Part shown: one piece after another, positions 1 through 5,487 of the stretch | Layout: each line of letters starts with the position of its first letter | How positions within the stretch are numbered: the stretch's first letter is position 1 | Source: Actinomycetota bacterium | Lineage (GTDB): Bacteria; Actinomycetota; Humimicrobiia; Humimicrobiales; Humimicrobiaceae | NCBI GenBank assembly: GCA_016783985.1 | Contig: JADHVM010000068.1 | Location: forward strand, 1 to 5,866 | Direction: 5' to 3' | DNA length: 5,866 nt | The notes under the pieces: generated by a model | What the model was told of the DNA's origin: nothing | What the model saw: the letters and a program-made list of their open reading frames with translations, nothing else | Databases searched by the model: none | Translations under genes and position numbers: made by a program

Positions 1-19
1 GATCTTAAAGCAACTAGTA

Positions 20-50
20 TTGTCAACTAAAGTAATAATTAGTATATAAT
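20..50 (+). promoter_or_regulatory. weak sigma-70 promoter candidate upstream of the radical SAM gene
   Basis: TTGTCA at 20-25 and a perfect TATAAT at 45-50 are separated by 19 bases, longer than the preferred 17. If used, transcription would start near 57 and leave a leader of about 125 bases before the ATG at 183. In DNA this AT-rich, a perfect -10 hexamer can occur by chance, so this is only a candidate. Confidence 0.3.
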
Positions 51-144
51 TTGAATATAAGATAAAATCTATAAGTATCTAGTTCGAATTTTTTAAACAG
101 TGGAATACCAGAAAAAATAATAGATTACCTATATTTACCTTTTT

Positions 145-162
145 AGAATAAAGCATTATTCT
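145..162. promoter_or_regulatory. small AT-rich inverted repeat before the radical SAM gene
   Basis: AGAATAA (145-151) and TTATTCT (156-162) are perfect inverted repeats around the loop AGCA. They end 20 bases before the ATG at 183. The stem could be an operator-like dyad or a weak RNA hairpin near the ribosome entry site. No clear Shine-Dalgarno sequence lies between it and the start codon. The function is unknown, and an AT-only stem of this size can arise by chance. Confidence 0.25.
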
Positions 163-182
163 ATAAGTAAATATTATACTAA

Positions 183-1217
183 ATGTATTCAAATAAAATA
201 GCTAATATGGCAAAAGAAGCATATTTATATAAGAAATTAAAAGATGATAAGGTGAGATGCGACCTTTGTTATCATAGATGTGTAGTAGAAAAGAGCAAAA
301 AAGGGAAATGTGGAGTCAGGCAAAATATAGGTGGAGTATTATATTCTCTTTCATACGACAAGGTTATTTCAGAAAACGTTGATCCAATTGAAAAGAAACC
401 GCTGTTTCATTTTCTACCAGGAACCTTATCGCTCTCTATTGCAACACCTGGTTGTAATTTTAGGTGTTTTTTCTGCCAGAATTATGAAATTTCTCAGATG
501 CCTTCTGATCATGGACAAATAGAGGGTAAAAGTATTTCACCTGAACAACTTGTAAGAAATGCTTTGAAATATAATTGTAAGAGTATCTCATACACATACA
601 CAGAACCTACAATTTTTTTTGAATTGGCATATGATACTTCTAAATTGGCTAATGATGAGAATATAAAAAATGTATTTGTTACAAATGGGTTTATGACCAA
701 GCAGTGCCTGGAAATGATTGAGCCATATCTAGATGCAGCGAATGTGGATTTAAAAAGTTTTTCTGAAGAATTTTACAAGGATAAAGTTGGTGGGAAATTA
801 AAACCTGTACTTGACAATATAAAGATAATGAAAGAAATGGGGATATGGGTAGAGGTAACAACACTTATTATACCTGGTCTTAATGATTCTAATGAGGAAC
901 TTAAAAAAATAGCAAACTTTTTGGTAACTACTGGTAATGATATACCCTGGCATATAAGTGCATATTATCCTCAATATAAATCAAATATTCCTCCTACAGA
1001 TATAAATCTAATTCAGAAGGCTATAGATATAGGGAAACAGGCAGGGTTAAAATATGTTTATGGTGGAAATATTTCCGGAAGTGAATATGAGAATACTTAT
1101 TGCTATAAATGTGGAAATCTACTTATTAAAAGGGTAGGATTTTCTATTACTGAAAATAAAATAGTAAATGAAGCTTGTCCTAACTGTGGTTTAAGTATAG
1201 ATGGTATCTTCATTTAA
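183..1217 (+). CDS. amrS: AmrS-like radical SAM protein (AmmeMemoRadiSam system, PflA-related)
   Basis: The 344-residue protein is a radical SAM enzyme. The [4Fe-4S]-binding motif CNFRCFFC supplies C91, C95 and C98. It follows an N-terminal cysteine cluster (C26, C29, C33, C43) in the CDLCxxRC...GxCGVR arrangement typical of AmrS and other COG1180 proteins. Later landmarks are YTYTEPTIFFE (near 137-147), VDLKSF and the HISAYYP segment. Two CxxC pairs at the C-terminus (C307/C310 and C332/C335) probably bind metal. Length matches full-length AmrS proteins, so the gene looks intact. Family knowledge: AmrS co-occurs with AMMECR1-domain and Memo-family proteins, and its substrate is not established. 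No such partner lies in this window, though one could lie upstream of base 1. The first ATG has no good ribosome binding site. M9 at 207 is an alternative start, also without one. The radical SAM assignment is firm and the AmrS subgroup probable. A pyruvate formate-lyase activase-like role is less likely given the extra cysteines. Confidence 0.85.
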   Translation: MYSNKIANMAKEAYLYKKLKDDKVRCDLCYHRCVVEKSKKGKCGVRQNIGGVLYSLSYDKVISENVDPIEKKPLFHFLPGTLSLSIATPGCNFRCFFCQNYEISQMPSDHGQIEGKSISPEQLVRNALKYNCKSISYTYTEPTIFFELAYDTSKLANDENIKNVFVTNGFMTKQCLEMIEPYLDAANVDLKSFSEEFYKDKVGGKLKPVLDNIKIMKEMGIWVEVTTLIIPGLNDSNEELKKIANFLVTTGNDIPWHISAYYPQYKSNIPPTDINLIQKAIDIGKQAGLKYVYGGNISGSEYENTYCYKCGNLLIKRVGFSITENKIVNEACPNCGLSIDGIFI

Positions 1218-1310
1218 AAAAATTACATTTATTTATAACTGTAATATAGTAAATTGTTAAATAATAGAAGAAGGCATCTCTACTCGGCTGAAACAAAGTG
1301 TTTTGAATAC

Positions 1311-1339
1311 TTAACTTTTATTCTATATTATCTTATAAT
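1311..1339 (+). promoter_or_regulatory. promoter of tRNA-Cys
   Basis: TTAACT (1311-1316) and a perfect TATAAT (1334-1339) are separated by exactly 17 bases. Transcription would start near 1346, leaving a 5' leader of about 18 bases for RNase P to remove before the mature tRNA at 1364. The position fits the tRNA gene well. The -35 box matches the consensus at 4 of 6 positions. Confidence 0.5.
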
Positions 1340-1363
1340 ATTATATTACTTTGTATTTAGAAG

Positions 1364-1437
<74 letters not shown>

Positions 1438-1494
1438 TTTCTTAATACATTTAATAATAATAATATTTGTAAATTATTAGAGATATTAATTAAA

Positions 1495-1516
1495 GTTCGA
1501 ATCCTTCCTGGCCAGG
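1495..1516 (+). repeat. tRNA T-arm-like scrap with a GC-rich palindrome
   Basis: GTTCGAATCC at 1495-1504 is identical to the T-arm segment of tRNA-Cys at 1414-1423, exactly 81 bases upstream. It is followed by the perfect palindrome CCTGGCCAGG (1507-1516), which stands out in AT-rich surroundings. No D-arm or anticodon arm can be built from the preceding sequence and the T-stem is broken, so this is not a functional tRNA. It may be the remnant of a second tRNA gene, a recombination end, or a diverged member of the GGTTC...AGCCA repeat family seen further downstream. Confidence 0.4.
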
Positions 1517-1562
1517 GACAGCGCTACTATACAGATTCCTTAAAATTTGGTAAAGTAATAAT

Positions 1563-2060
1563 ATGGACAATAAAAACAATGAATGTTGCCCTGAATTTAA
1601 TCCTGAAAAATGGGATAAAAAAACATTCAACTGGGGCAACAAACAATTTATCAAAGAAACTATTCCCACCCTATTCCATATGCCTTTTCCACCAATGATT
1701 GGGAAAAAGATAACTAAGATGATGGGCCTTGCAACAAGTTCAAATAAGATAGATTCAAAAAAAGATGAAGTTTTAGTTTTATTTCAAGACCCGAGTGCAT
1801 TTAAATCAAACATTTACATTTCTGTAACTGGGAATGTTCCCGGAGCGAACAATGTTAAAATTCCTGGCGAATTCATAGCCAAAGTGTACGACGGTCCATA
1901 TAATGCAATTCCCGAATTTGTAAAGGATATGAATATCTATTTAGAAAAAAAAGGGGAGAAAGTTCCCAAAAATGATGAGTACTACATTCATTATGCATAT
2001 TGTCCGAAATGCGAGAAGAAATATGGACATCACTATATGATTCTTTTTGCAAAAATCTGA
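1563..2060 (+). CDS. GyrI-like small-molecule-binding domain protein with a C-terminal CPKC motif
   Basis: The 165-residue protein begins with an ECCPEFNPEKW segment and ends with YCPKCEKKYGHHYMILFAKI. From memory this resembles a family of roughly 150-170-residue bacterial proteins often labelled 'hydrolase' and assigned a GyrI-like fold. I see no catalytic motif that would support hydrolysis. Visible features are the N-terminal pair C8-C9, a middle segment with DLY-like strand character (KSNIYISVTGNVPG, about residues 79-92), the FIAKVYDGPY motif, and C147/C150 in CPKC followed by KYG. The cysteines at both ends could bind metal together. There is no signal peptide or membrane segment, so the protein is probably cytoplasmic. 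The ribosome binding site is poor, but the start agrees with the ECCPxF N-terminus of the family. It lies 125 bases after tRNA-Cys with no strong promoter between. Its biological role is unknown. Confidence 0.7.
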   Translation: MDNKNNECCPEFNPEKWDKKTFNWGNKQFIKETIPTLFHMPFPPMIGKKITKMMGLATSSNKIDSKKDEVLVLFQDPSAFKSNIYISVTGNVPGANNVKIPGEFIAKVYDGPYNAIPEFVKDMNIYLEKKGEKVPKNDEYYIHYAYCPKCEKKYGHHYMILFAKI

Positions 2061-2156
2061 AAATTAACTCTTACTTAAAAGGTCGTAATATAGAAAGATA
2101 ACCATTATTTATATTTTTAATGTAAATAACTCTTTAATCCTGCTTAATCCCTTTAT

Positions 2157-2195
2157 AAAATGGTTCGAAATTTCGCAACCCGGGCCAGCCACTTT
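2157..2195 (+). repeat. GGTTC...AGCCA stem-loop repeat, copy 1
   Basis: TGGTT (2161-2165) and AGCCA (2187-2191) pair with one G-U. The stem continues outward as AAA/TTT after one A-C mismatch, and the loop is 21 bases. Inside the loop are the palindromes CGAAATTTCG and CCCGGG. The GGTTCGAA start looks like a tRNA T-loop, but the distance to CCA is about five bases too long for a tRNA 3' end. Related copies occur at 2957, 3080 and 5611. Confidence 0.55.
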
Positions 2196-2259
2196 CAGGT
2201 ATGTATGTCATGGCCATATGAGCAATGTTCTGCCAATACCTCCTAATAGCCTGTTAATA

Positions 2260-2310
2260 GGAACTATATCACAGTAAAAATTGAGCACTTTATGAAATCG
2301 GAACTATATC
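2260..2310. repeat. direct repeat GGAACTATATC with a 40-bp period
   Basis: GGAACTATATC occurs at 2260-2270 and again at 2300-2310. Each copy is followed by a similar A-rich stretch. The segment between reads TTGAGCACTTTATGAAATC. Closely spaced repeats of this kind resemble the repeated terminal segments of IS21-family insertion sequences, but that is a memory-based impression. No transposase or second end is present in the window, so at most this would be a leftover end. Confidence 0.4.
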
Positions 2311-2365
2311 TCAAAAAATATGTCTTCACGTTATTATTTAAAGTTTAAAAATTAAAATAGTGATA

Positions 2366-2393
2366 TTGATTATTAAAGATTTTACTTTATAAT
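2366..2393 (+). promoter_or_regulatory. promoter of the flavodoxin-like gene
   Basis: TTGATT (2366-2371) and a perfect TATAAT (2388-2393) are 16 bases apart. The predicted transcript would start near 2400 and carry a leader of about 27 bases to the ATG at 2427. Spacing, hexamers and position all fit a housekeeping sigma factor, so this is one of the better promoter candidates here. Confidence 0.5.
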
Positions 2394-2426
2394 TTTCCTT
2401 ATATTATAAGACAGTGAAATATTAAA

Positions 2427-2915
2427 ATGAAAATACTTATTGCTTATGCAACAAGGTTTGGGACAACAGAAAAATGTGCAGGCATGCTTGCAGAGTTTCT
2501 AAGAGAAAAGAACTATGAGGTTGAACTTGCAGATTTAAAAAAGGACAAAAGAGTAAACCCGGAAAATTATGATTTGGTTGTAGTAGGAGGGTCTTTTCTT
2601 ATTGCAAGAATGAATGCTTATGTAAAAAAATTTGTAAAAAGAAATTTAAATACCCTTTTAAATATAAAAACTGGTGTCTTTATGTGTGGATCAGATGAAA
2701 ACTGGGAAAATGAGATAAAAAAAGGGTTTCCAGAAGATCTACTTACTAAAGCAGTAGCTAAAGGTTACTTTGGTTATGAGTTTAACTTGGATAAGATGAA
2801 CCCAATGTTTAGAAATATGATACAAAAAGCATCAGAAACTAAAGAACCTGTGTCAAAGATAAATACTGAAAATATAAGAAAGTTTGCAGAAAAAGTTATG
2901 GTAACATTATCTTAA
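2427..2915 (+). CDS. flavodoxin-domain protein, HemG-like (Flavodoxin_5 type)
   Basis: The 162-residue protein has the flavodoxin fold signature. A first beta strand (KILIAYA) runs into an FMN phosphate-binding loop TRFGTTEKCA (residues 9-18). The second landmark is YDLVVVGGSFLIARM (48-62), and the third is the strand ending FMCGSDEN (84-91), both near where the flavin ring would sit. The C-terminal KGYFGYEFNLDKMNPMFRNMI segment resembles the HemG/menaquinone-dependent protoporphyrinogen oxidase group more than classical flavodoxins. It is slightly shorter than E. coli HemG (about 181 residues) and has no membrane segment. It probably binds FMN non-covalently and takes part in cytoplasmic electron transfer. 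No haem-synthesis gene is nearby, so a HemG function should not be assumed. It stands alone, with its own promoter candidate and a weak ribosome binding site. The fold is confident, the substrate unknown. Confidence 0.82.
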   Translation: MKILIAYATRFGTTEKCAGMLAEFLREKNYEVELADLKKDKRVNPENYDLVVVGGSFLIARMNAYVKKFVKRNLNTLLNIKTGVFMCGSDENWENEIKKGFPEDLLTKAVAKGYFGYEFNLDKMNPMFRNMIQKASETKEPVSKINTENIRKFAEKVMVTLS

Positions 2916-2956
2916 AGGATATTAAGATCTCTAAAAGTATTTAATTCTTTTAAAAA

Positions 2957-2991
2957 ATTGGTTCGATATTTCACACCTTGGGGCAGCCAAT
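2957..2991 (+). repeat. GGTTC...AGCCA stem-loop repeat, copy 2
   Basis: ATTGGTT (2957-2963) pairs with AGCCAAT (2985-2991) over seven positions, including one G-U, around a 21-base loop. It starts 42 bases after the flavodoxin stop codon. There is no following T-run, so it is not a standard intrinsic terminator. Compared with copy 3, the second stem pair is T-A instead of G-C, a compensatory difference. Confidence 0.55.
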
Positions 2992-3087
2992 AAATAGTGA
3001 GTGAAATGGTAGGTTAGATAATAAATATATACTAAAAACTTAACTCAGGTATAAAAATATCTCCATCTGAAGCCATTATAGTGGTTC
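2985..3087 (+). repeat. composite repeat unit linking stem-loops 2 and 3
   Basis: Between the two stem-loops lie two further blocks shared with the region near 5640-5740. The first is at 2990-3013 (ATAAATAGTGAGT then ATGGTAGG) and matches 5642-5665 at 22 of 24 positions. The second is at 3041-3071 (TAACTCAGGTATAAA and onward) and resembles 5692-5717 and 5579-5600. The order of blocks is the same in both regions, and the GGTTC-to-GGTTC spacing is 123 bases here and 122 there. This argues for a duplicated element, not chance similarity. Confidence 0.6.
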
Positions 3088-3114
3088 TAACATCGTTCGC
3101 TATAGCCAGCCACT
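3080..3114 (+). repeat. GGTTC...AGCCA stem-loop repeat, copy 3
   Basis: AGTGGTT (3080-3086) pairs with AGCCACT (3108-3114), seven positions with one G-U, around a loop of exactly 21 bases as in copies 1 and 2. The loop sequence differs from those copies (CTAACATCG instead of CGAAATTTC or CGATATTTC), whereas loop length and closing stem are kept. That pattern is expected for structural selection or recent descent from a structured element. Confidence 0.55.
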
Positions 3115-3177
3115 TTAGATACATTATTATCTAAATTTTTAAAATTATAATAATCCCAATAAAGTAAATTTAAGTAA

Positions 3178-3309
3178 TTAAAATTTATCCAGATTGCTTT
3201 GAAAATCATCTATCTTTTGGGTTCTTCTATAATTCTCCTGTTCTAATAAATCCAGGTATGAACCCGGTAATACGATAAGCACATTAGACGACAAATTTAT
3301 AAAGAGTTT
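3178..3309 (-). pseudogene. possible C-terminal gene remnant on the minus strand
   Basis: Reading leftward, a frame stays open for about 43 codons from 3309 and ends with TAA at 3180-3178. The translation has protein-like composition, including VLIVLPGSYLDLLEQENY and RRTQKIDDFQSNLDKF. Upstream in the same frame there are stop codons within a few tens of codons and no ATG. TTG at 3294-3292 is the only plausible start and lacks a ribosome binding site. I recognise no family. It may be the decayed end of a lost gene, or chance. Confidence 0.2.
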
Positions 3310-3373
3310 TTATTTAAAAATCTTGGGATTAGATTCTTTATAATTCTATTCATTAACGTACTTTTATATAGAA

Positions 3374-3403
3374 TTTAAATTTATGTAGATATTGTTATAT
3401 AAT
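3374..3403 (+). promoter_or_regulatory. promoter candidate for corA
   Basis: A perfect TATAAT at 3398-3403 is preceded by TTTAAA (3374-3379, 18-base spacer) or TTAAAT (3375-3380, 17-base spacer), both imperfect -35 boxes. Transcription from near 3410 would give a leader of about 124 bases. The stretch is AT-rich, so the -10 match alone is modest evidence. Confidence 0.35.
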
Positions 3404-3409
3404 AGATGC

Positions 3410-3521
3410 ATGTAAAAACATATAAGTTTATCCTAAATAGTACCCCGTTAAAGCTTAAACTGATAACAGAGAGGTAAGGAATACCACAGATCTTATAGAA
3501 GTAGTTGAAAAGTATTAAGTT
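3410..3521 (+). promoter_or_regulatory. corA 5' leader with small dyads, no recognised riboswitch
   Basis: This stretch is less AT-rich than the DNA before it. It holds an imperfect 14-base palindrome at 3447-3460 (GTT-A-AAGCTT-A-AAC), a possible pairing of TACC (3441-3444) with GGTA (3473-3476), and GGTA-AGGAA-TACC at 3473-3485. I looked for the conserved M-box magnesium riboswitch segments and did not see them. A regulatory role is inferred only from position and length. Confidence 0.25.
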
Positions 3522-3528
3522 AAAGGAG
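3522..3528 (+). promoter_or_regulatory. strong ribosome binding site of corA
   Basis: AAAGGAG ends five bases before the ATG at 3534. This fixes the corA start. The resulting N-terminus also aligns with T. maritima CorA. Confidence 0.85.
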
Positions 3529-3533
3529 ACTAT

Positions 3534-4598
3534 ATGGTTAGATTCATTAAAAAAAGATCAAAAAAGGCCGGTCTTCCTCCAGGCTCTCTGGTTCATATAG
3601 GAAAAAAGGGGAAAGCAAAAACTAAAATCACCGTAATAGATTATGATAAAAAATCCTTCCAAGAACTAGAGATAGAAGACCTAAAAGAATGTATACTCTA
3701 TAAAAATAAGCCTACGATAACCTGGATAAATGTGGATGGGATTGAAAACACCAAGTTATTAAAAGATTTGGGAGAATGCTTTAGTATCCACCTCTTAACT
3801 CTGGAAGATATTCTAAATACAGACCAGAGGCCAAAGCTTGAAGATTTTGAAAACTATATCTATATTGTCCTAAAAATGCTTTCTTATGATGAGAAAGAAG
3901 ATGAAATATCCTCTGAGCAAGTGTCTTTAATATTAGGTAAAAACTATGTAATATCTCTTCAGGAATCTGAAGGGGATATATTTGATCCAATAAGGGAAAG
4001 GATAAAAAATGGCAAGGGTAGGGTTAGAAAGGTAGGATCTGATTACCTTTCCTACCTGCTCCTTGATGCTATAGTGGATAACTACTTTACTATCCTGGAG
4101 AAAATAAGCGAGAAAATAGAAGGGCTGGAAGACGAAATTATAAAAAGTCCCACCCAGGAAACTTTAAATACCATACATAATTTAAAAACTGAGATGCTTT
4201 ATCTTAAAAAGTCTGTATGGCCTTTAAGGGAAGTAGTAAATAAACTTGAAAGAGGTGAACTTTCTCTTATTAAAAAGACTACTTCTGTTTATTTAAGGGA
4301 TATATATGACCATACAATCCAGGTAATTGATACAGTAGAGACCCTAAGGGATATGCTTTCCGGGATGCTGGATATATACCTATCAAGCGTTAGCAACCGG
4401 ATGAATGAAGTAATGAAAGTTTTAACTATTATCGCTACCATCTTTATTCCTCTTTCATTTATTGCAGGTATATATGGAATGAATTTTTCTAATATGCCCG
4501 AACTTGGCTGGCCCTGGAGCTATATTGTATTCTGGATAGTGGTCCTAATTATAGGTGTTACTATGATTATTTACTTTAAAAGGAAAAAGTGGCTTTAA
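3534..4598 (+). CDS. corA: CorA magnesium/cobalt transporter, Thermotoga-type
   Basis: The 354-residue protein is a complete CorA, a homopentameric inner-membrane channel that takes up Mg2+ (and Co2+) down the membrane potential. From memory it aligns almost without gaps, at an offset of +3, with T. maritima CorA (351 residues), including the GLPPGSLV start and the EDILN, QRPK, SEQVSLIL and YDHTIQ segments. The cytoplasmic domain is followed by a long stalk helix, TM1 (about 296-314), the signature GMN at 315-317, the MPEL loop at 321-324, TM2 (about 328-348) and a basic tail KRKKWL. The intracellular magnesium-sensing positions are present: E91 and D92 (T. maritima E88/D89), D178 (D175) and D256 (D253). 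Pore positions D280 and N291 match D277 and N288. S308 replaces T305. A strong ribosome binding site supports the start. It has a long leader and may be magnesium-regulated, but no known riboswitch is visible. Confidence 0.96.
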   Translation: MVRFIKKRSKKAGLPPGSLVHIGKKGKAKTKITVIDYDKKSFQELEIEDLKECILYKNKPTITWINVDGIENTKLLKDLGECFSIHLLTLEDILNTDQRPKLEDFENYIYIVLKMLSYDEKEDEISSEQVSLILGKNYVISLQESEGDIFDPIRERIKNGKGRVRKVGSDYLSYLLLDAIVDNYFTILEKISEKIEGLEDEIIKSPTQETLNTIHNLKTEMLYLKKSVWPLREVVNKLERGELSLIKKTTSVYLRDIYDHTIQVIDTVETLRDMLSGMLDIYLSSVSNRMNEVMKVLTIIATIFIPLSFIAGIYGMNFSNMPELGWPWSYIVFWIVVLIIGVTMIIYFKRKKWL

Positions 4599-4626
4599 GT
4601 TAAAGATAAAAACTCATCTAAAGAAT

Positions 4627-4656
4627 TTGAGAGAATTAATAGTATCTTAATAAAAT
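4627..4656 (+). promoter_or_regulatory. promoter candidate between corA and the amaP-like gene
   Basis: TTGAGA (4627-4632) and TAAAAT (4651-4656) are 18 bases apart and match the consensus at 4 and 5 of 6 positions. Transcription would begin near 4662, about 40 bases before the ATG at 4703. No clear corA terminator precedes it, so read-through from corA is also possible. Confidence 0.35.
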
Positions 4657-4690
4657 AAGAGTGCAAAAAATATTTAAAGAAGAATAAATT

Positions 4691-4697
4691 AGGAGGT
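4691..4697 (+). promoter_or_regulatory. consensus ribosome binding site of the amaP-like gene
   Basis: AGGAGGT ends five bases before the ATG at 4703, a full Shine-Dalgarno match. It decides the start codon and predicts strong translation, stronger than for the other genes in the window. Confidence 0.9.
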
Positions 4698-4702
4698 GTA
4701 TA

Positions 4703-5299
4703 ATGAATATTTTCAATAGAATTGTAGTGGTAATTCTACTGATATTTATAGTGGTGTTTTCCATTGTAGCTGGGGTAAACAAGTTTACTAATCTCTTTAT
4801 ATGGACTGATATATCCAATAGGACCATAGTCTCTATAGCCACCATAAACCCTTATCTAACAGCTGGAATATTTTTGGTGTTGGTAGGTATTTGTATTCTC
4901 TTGCTATTCTTTGAGTTTTATAGAAGAAAACTAAAAGTAGCTAAGCTATCTGAATCTGGCACTGGATCTGATATGGTTACCCTAAAAGCTCTTAATAAGA
5001 GGATTGAAAGAAGTCTATCCCAGATAGAATATGTAAGCAATTTAAAAGTAAAAGTGGGACCAAAGAAAGAAGGTATAGTAGTCAATGTATATACTAAAAT
5101 TTCCAGAGGTGTAAATGTGGAAAAGAAAATGGCCCAGATTAGAGAGAAGGCTTCTGAATTCGTTACTGAAAACATTGGCTTTAATGTTTTAAAGACTAAT
5201 CTTACCATCACTGGATTTACTGCTCAAAAAGAAATAAGAACTGAAGAGAGAAAGACTGTAAAGGAAAAGGAGAGAAAGAGTAAAATATTACCAGAATAG
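4703..5299 (+). CDS. amaP: alkaline shock response membrane anchor protein AmaP-like
   Basis: The 198-residue protein has two N-terminal membrane helices (about residues 7-25 and 52-72). They are joined by a short external loop and followed by the positive RRK (74-76), which places the rest in the cytoplasm. Residues from about 95 to 173 (LKALNKRIERSL through NLTITGF) have the Asp23/Gls24-like pattern of AmaP: a self-associating domain with a conserved V-x-V-x-V strand and a following helix (KKMAQIREKASEFV). The tail (174-198) is almost all charged residues. In Staphylococcus aureus, AmaP anchors the abundant protein Asp23 to the membrane and is linked to cell-envelope stress. Length and layout fit that family. 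No asp23 gene follows in this window, which is odd because the two are usually adjacent. It lies 104 bases after corA. The family assignment is good; the envelope-stress role is inferred from homology. Confidence 0.82.
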   Translation: MNIFNRIVVVILLIFIVVFSIVAGVNKFTNLFIWTDISNRTIVSIATINPYLTAGIFLVLVGICILLLFFEFYRRKLKVAKLSESGTGSDMVTLKALNKRIERSLSQIEYVSNLKVKVGPKKEGIVVNVYTKISRGVNVEKKMAQIREKASEFVTENIGFNVLKTNLTITGFTAQKEIRTEERKTVKEKERKSKILPE

Positions 5300-5370
5300 T
5301 TATATTTTATGGATTAAGAAATGAAACTATTTTTATGAATTTAAAGTCTAATTTTCTGTAATTTCATAAG

Positions 5371-5376
5371 AGAGGT
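5371..5376 (+). promoter_or_regulatory. ribosome binding site of the truncated phasin-like gene
   Basis: AGAGGT lies three bases before the ATG at 5380. It is a moderate Shine-Dalgarno match with a slightly short spacing. Its presence suggests the reading frame downstream was once, or still is, translated. Confidence 0.4.
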
Positions 5377-5379
5377 ACC

Positions 5380-5487
5380 ATGGCAAGTGTAATTAAAAAA
5401 ACCTTTCTGACAAGTCTTGGAATAATACAACTAACTTATGAAAAAGCTGGGAGATTGGCCAAAGACTTAGTGGTAGCACTGGTATGA
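5380..5487 (+). pseudogene. truncated phasin-like protein (N-terminal 35 codons)
   Basis: The frame encodes 35 residues starting MASVIKKTFLTSLGIIQLTY and continuing EKAGRLAKDLVVALV, then two tandem TGA codons (5485-5490). The opening resembles the N-terminus of the COG3937 phasin-like proteins, whose usual pattern is a short basic start, LKK-x-LL-x-GLG, then LT-x-EKAE-x-LV-x-ELV. Those proteins continue for about 60-100 more residues as a coiled coil. Here nothing similar follows in any of the three frames, so this looks like a broken gene whose 3' part was lost. The lost part may have been replaced by the repeat-bearing DNA beginning near 5579. It could instead be a genuine small protein. 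It sits 80 bases after the amaP-like gene. Other genes here use TGG for Trp and at least one ends in TGA, so recoding of TGA is not suggested. Confidence 0.5.

Larger units (their letters stand above)
2061..2426. other. gene-free region between the GyrI-like and flavodoxin-like genes
   Basis: I find no convincing coding sequence on either strand. The stretch holds a GGTTC...AGCCA stem-loop at 2157-2195, an imperfect hairpin CCTAATA/TAATAGG (2242-2248 with 2255-2261, one A-A mismatch, no T-tract), two copies of GGAACTATATC exactly 40 bases apart, and a promoter for the next gene. The middle part (about 2160-2260) is noticeably richer in G and C than its flanks, which suggests inserted or structured sequence. 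Confidence 0.6.
2916..3533. other. 618-base gene-free region before corA
   Basis: No convincing gene is present. From left to right it contains two GGTTC...AGCCA stem-loops linked in a composite repeat (2957-3114), a very AT-rich stretch, a short open frame on the minus strand (3178-3309) that may be a gene remnant, a promoter candidate at 3374-3403 and a roughly 120-base corA leader. The length is unusual next to the compact genes around it. Confidence 0.6.

Noticed and set aside
1219..1245. ATTACA...TGTAAT dyad after the radical SAM gene as a terminator
   Set aside because: The stem is only six AT-rich pairs with a long loop and no following T-run.
1461..1479. TAATAAT/ATTATTA dyad after tRNA-Cys as a terminator
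   Set aside because: The stem is AT-only with an eight-base loop and no T-tract, so it is not a convincing intrinsic terminator.
2157..3114. GGTTC...AGCCA repeats as tRNA genes or a CRISPR array
   Set aside because: No D-arm or anticodon arm can be folded and the spacing to CCA is wrong for a tRNA. The copies are irregularly spaced and too diverged for CRISPR repeats.
3410..3533. M-box (ykoK) magnesium riboswitch upstream of corA
   Set aside because: The conserved M-box core segments are not seen in the leader by eye.
4918..5211. 97-codon minus-strand frame inside the amaP-like gene
   Set aside because: It is the reverse shadow of a well-supported gene, with no ribosome binding site or family resemblance.
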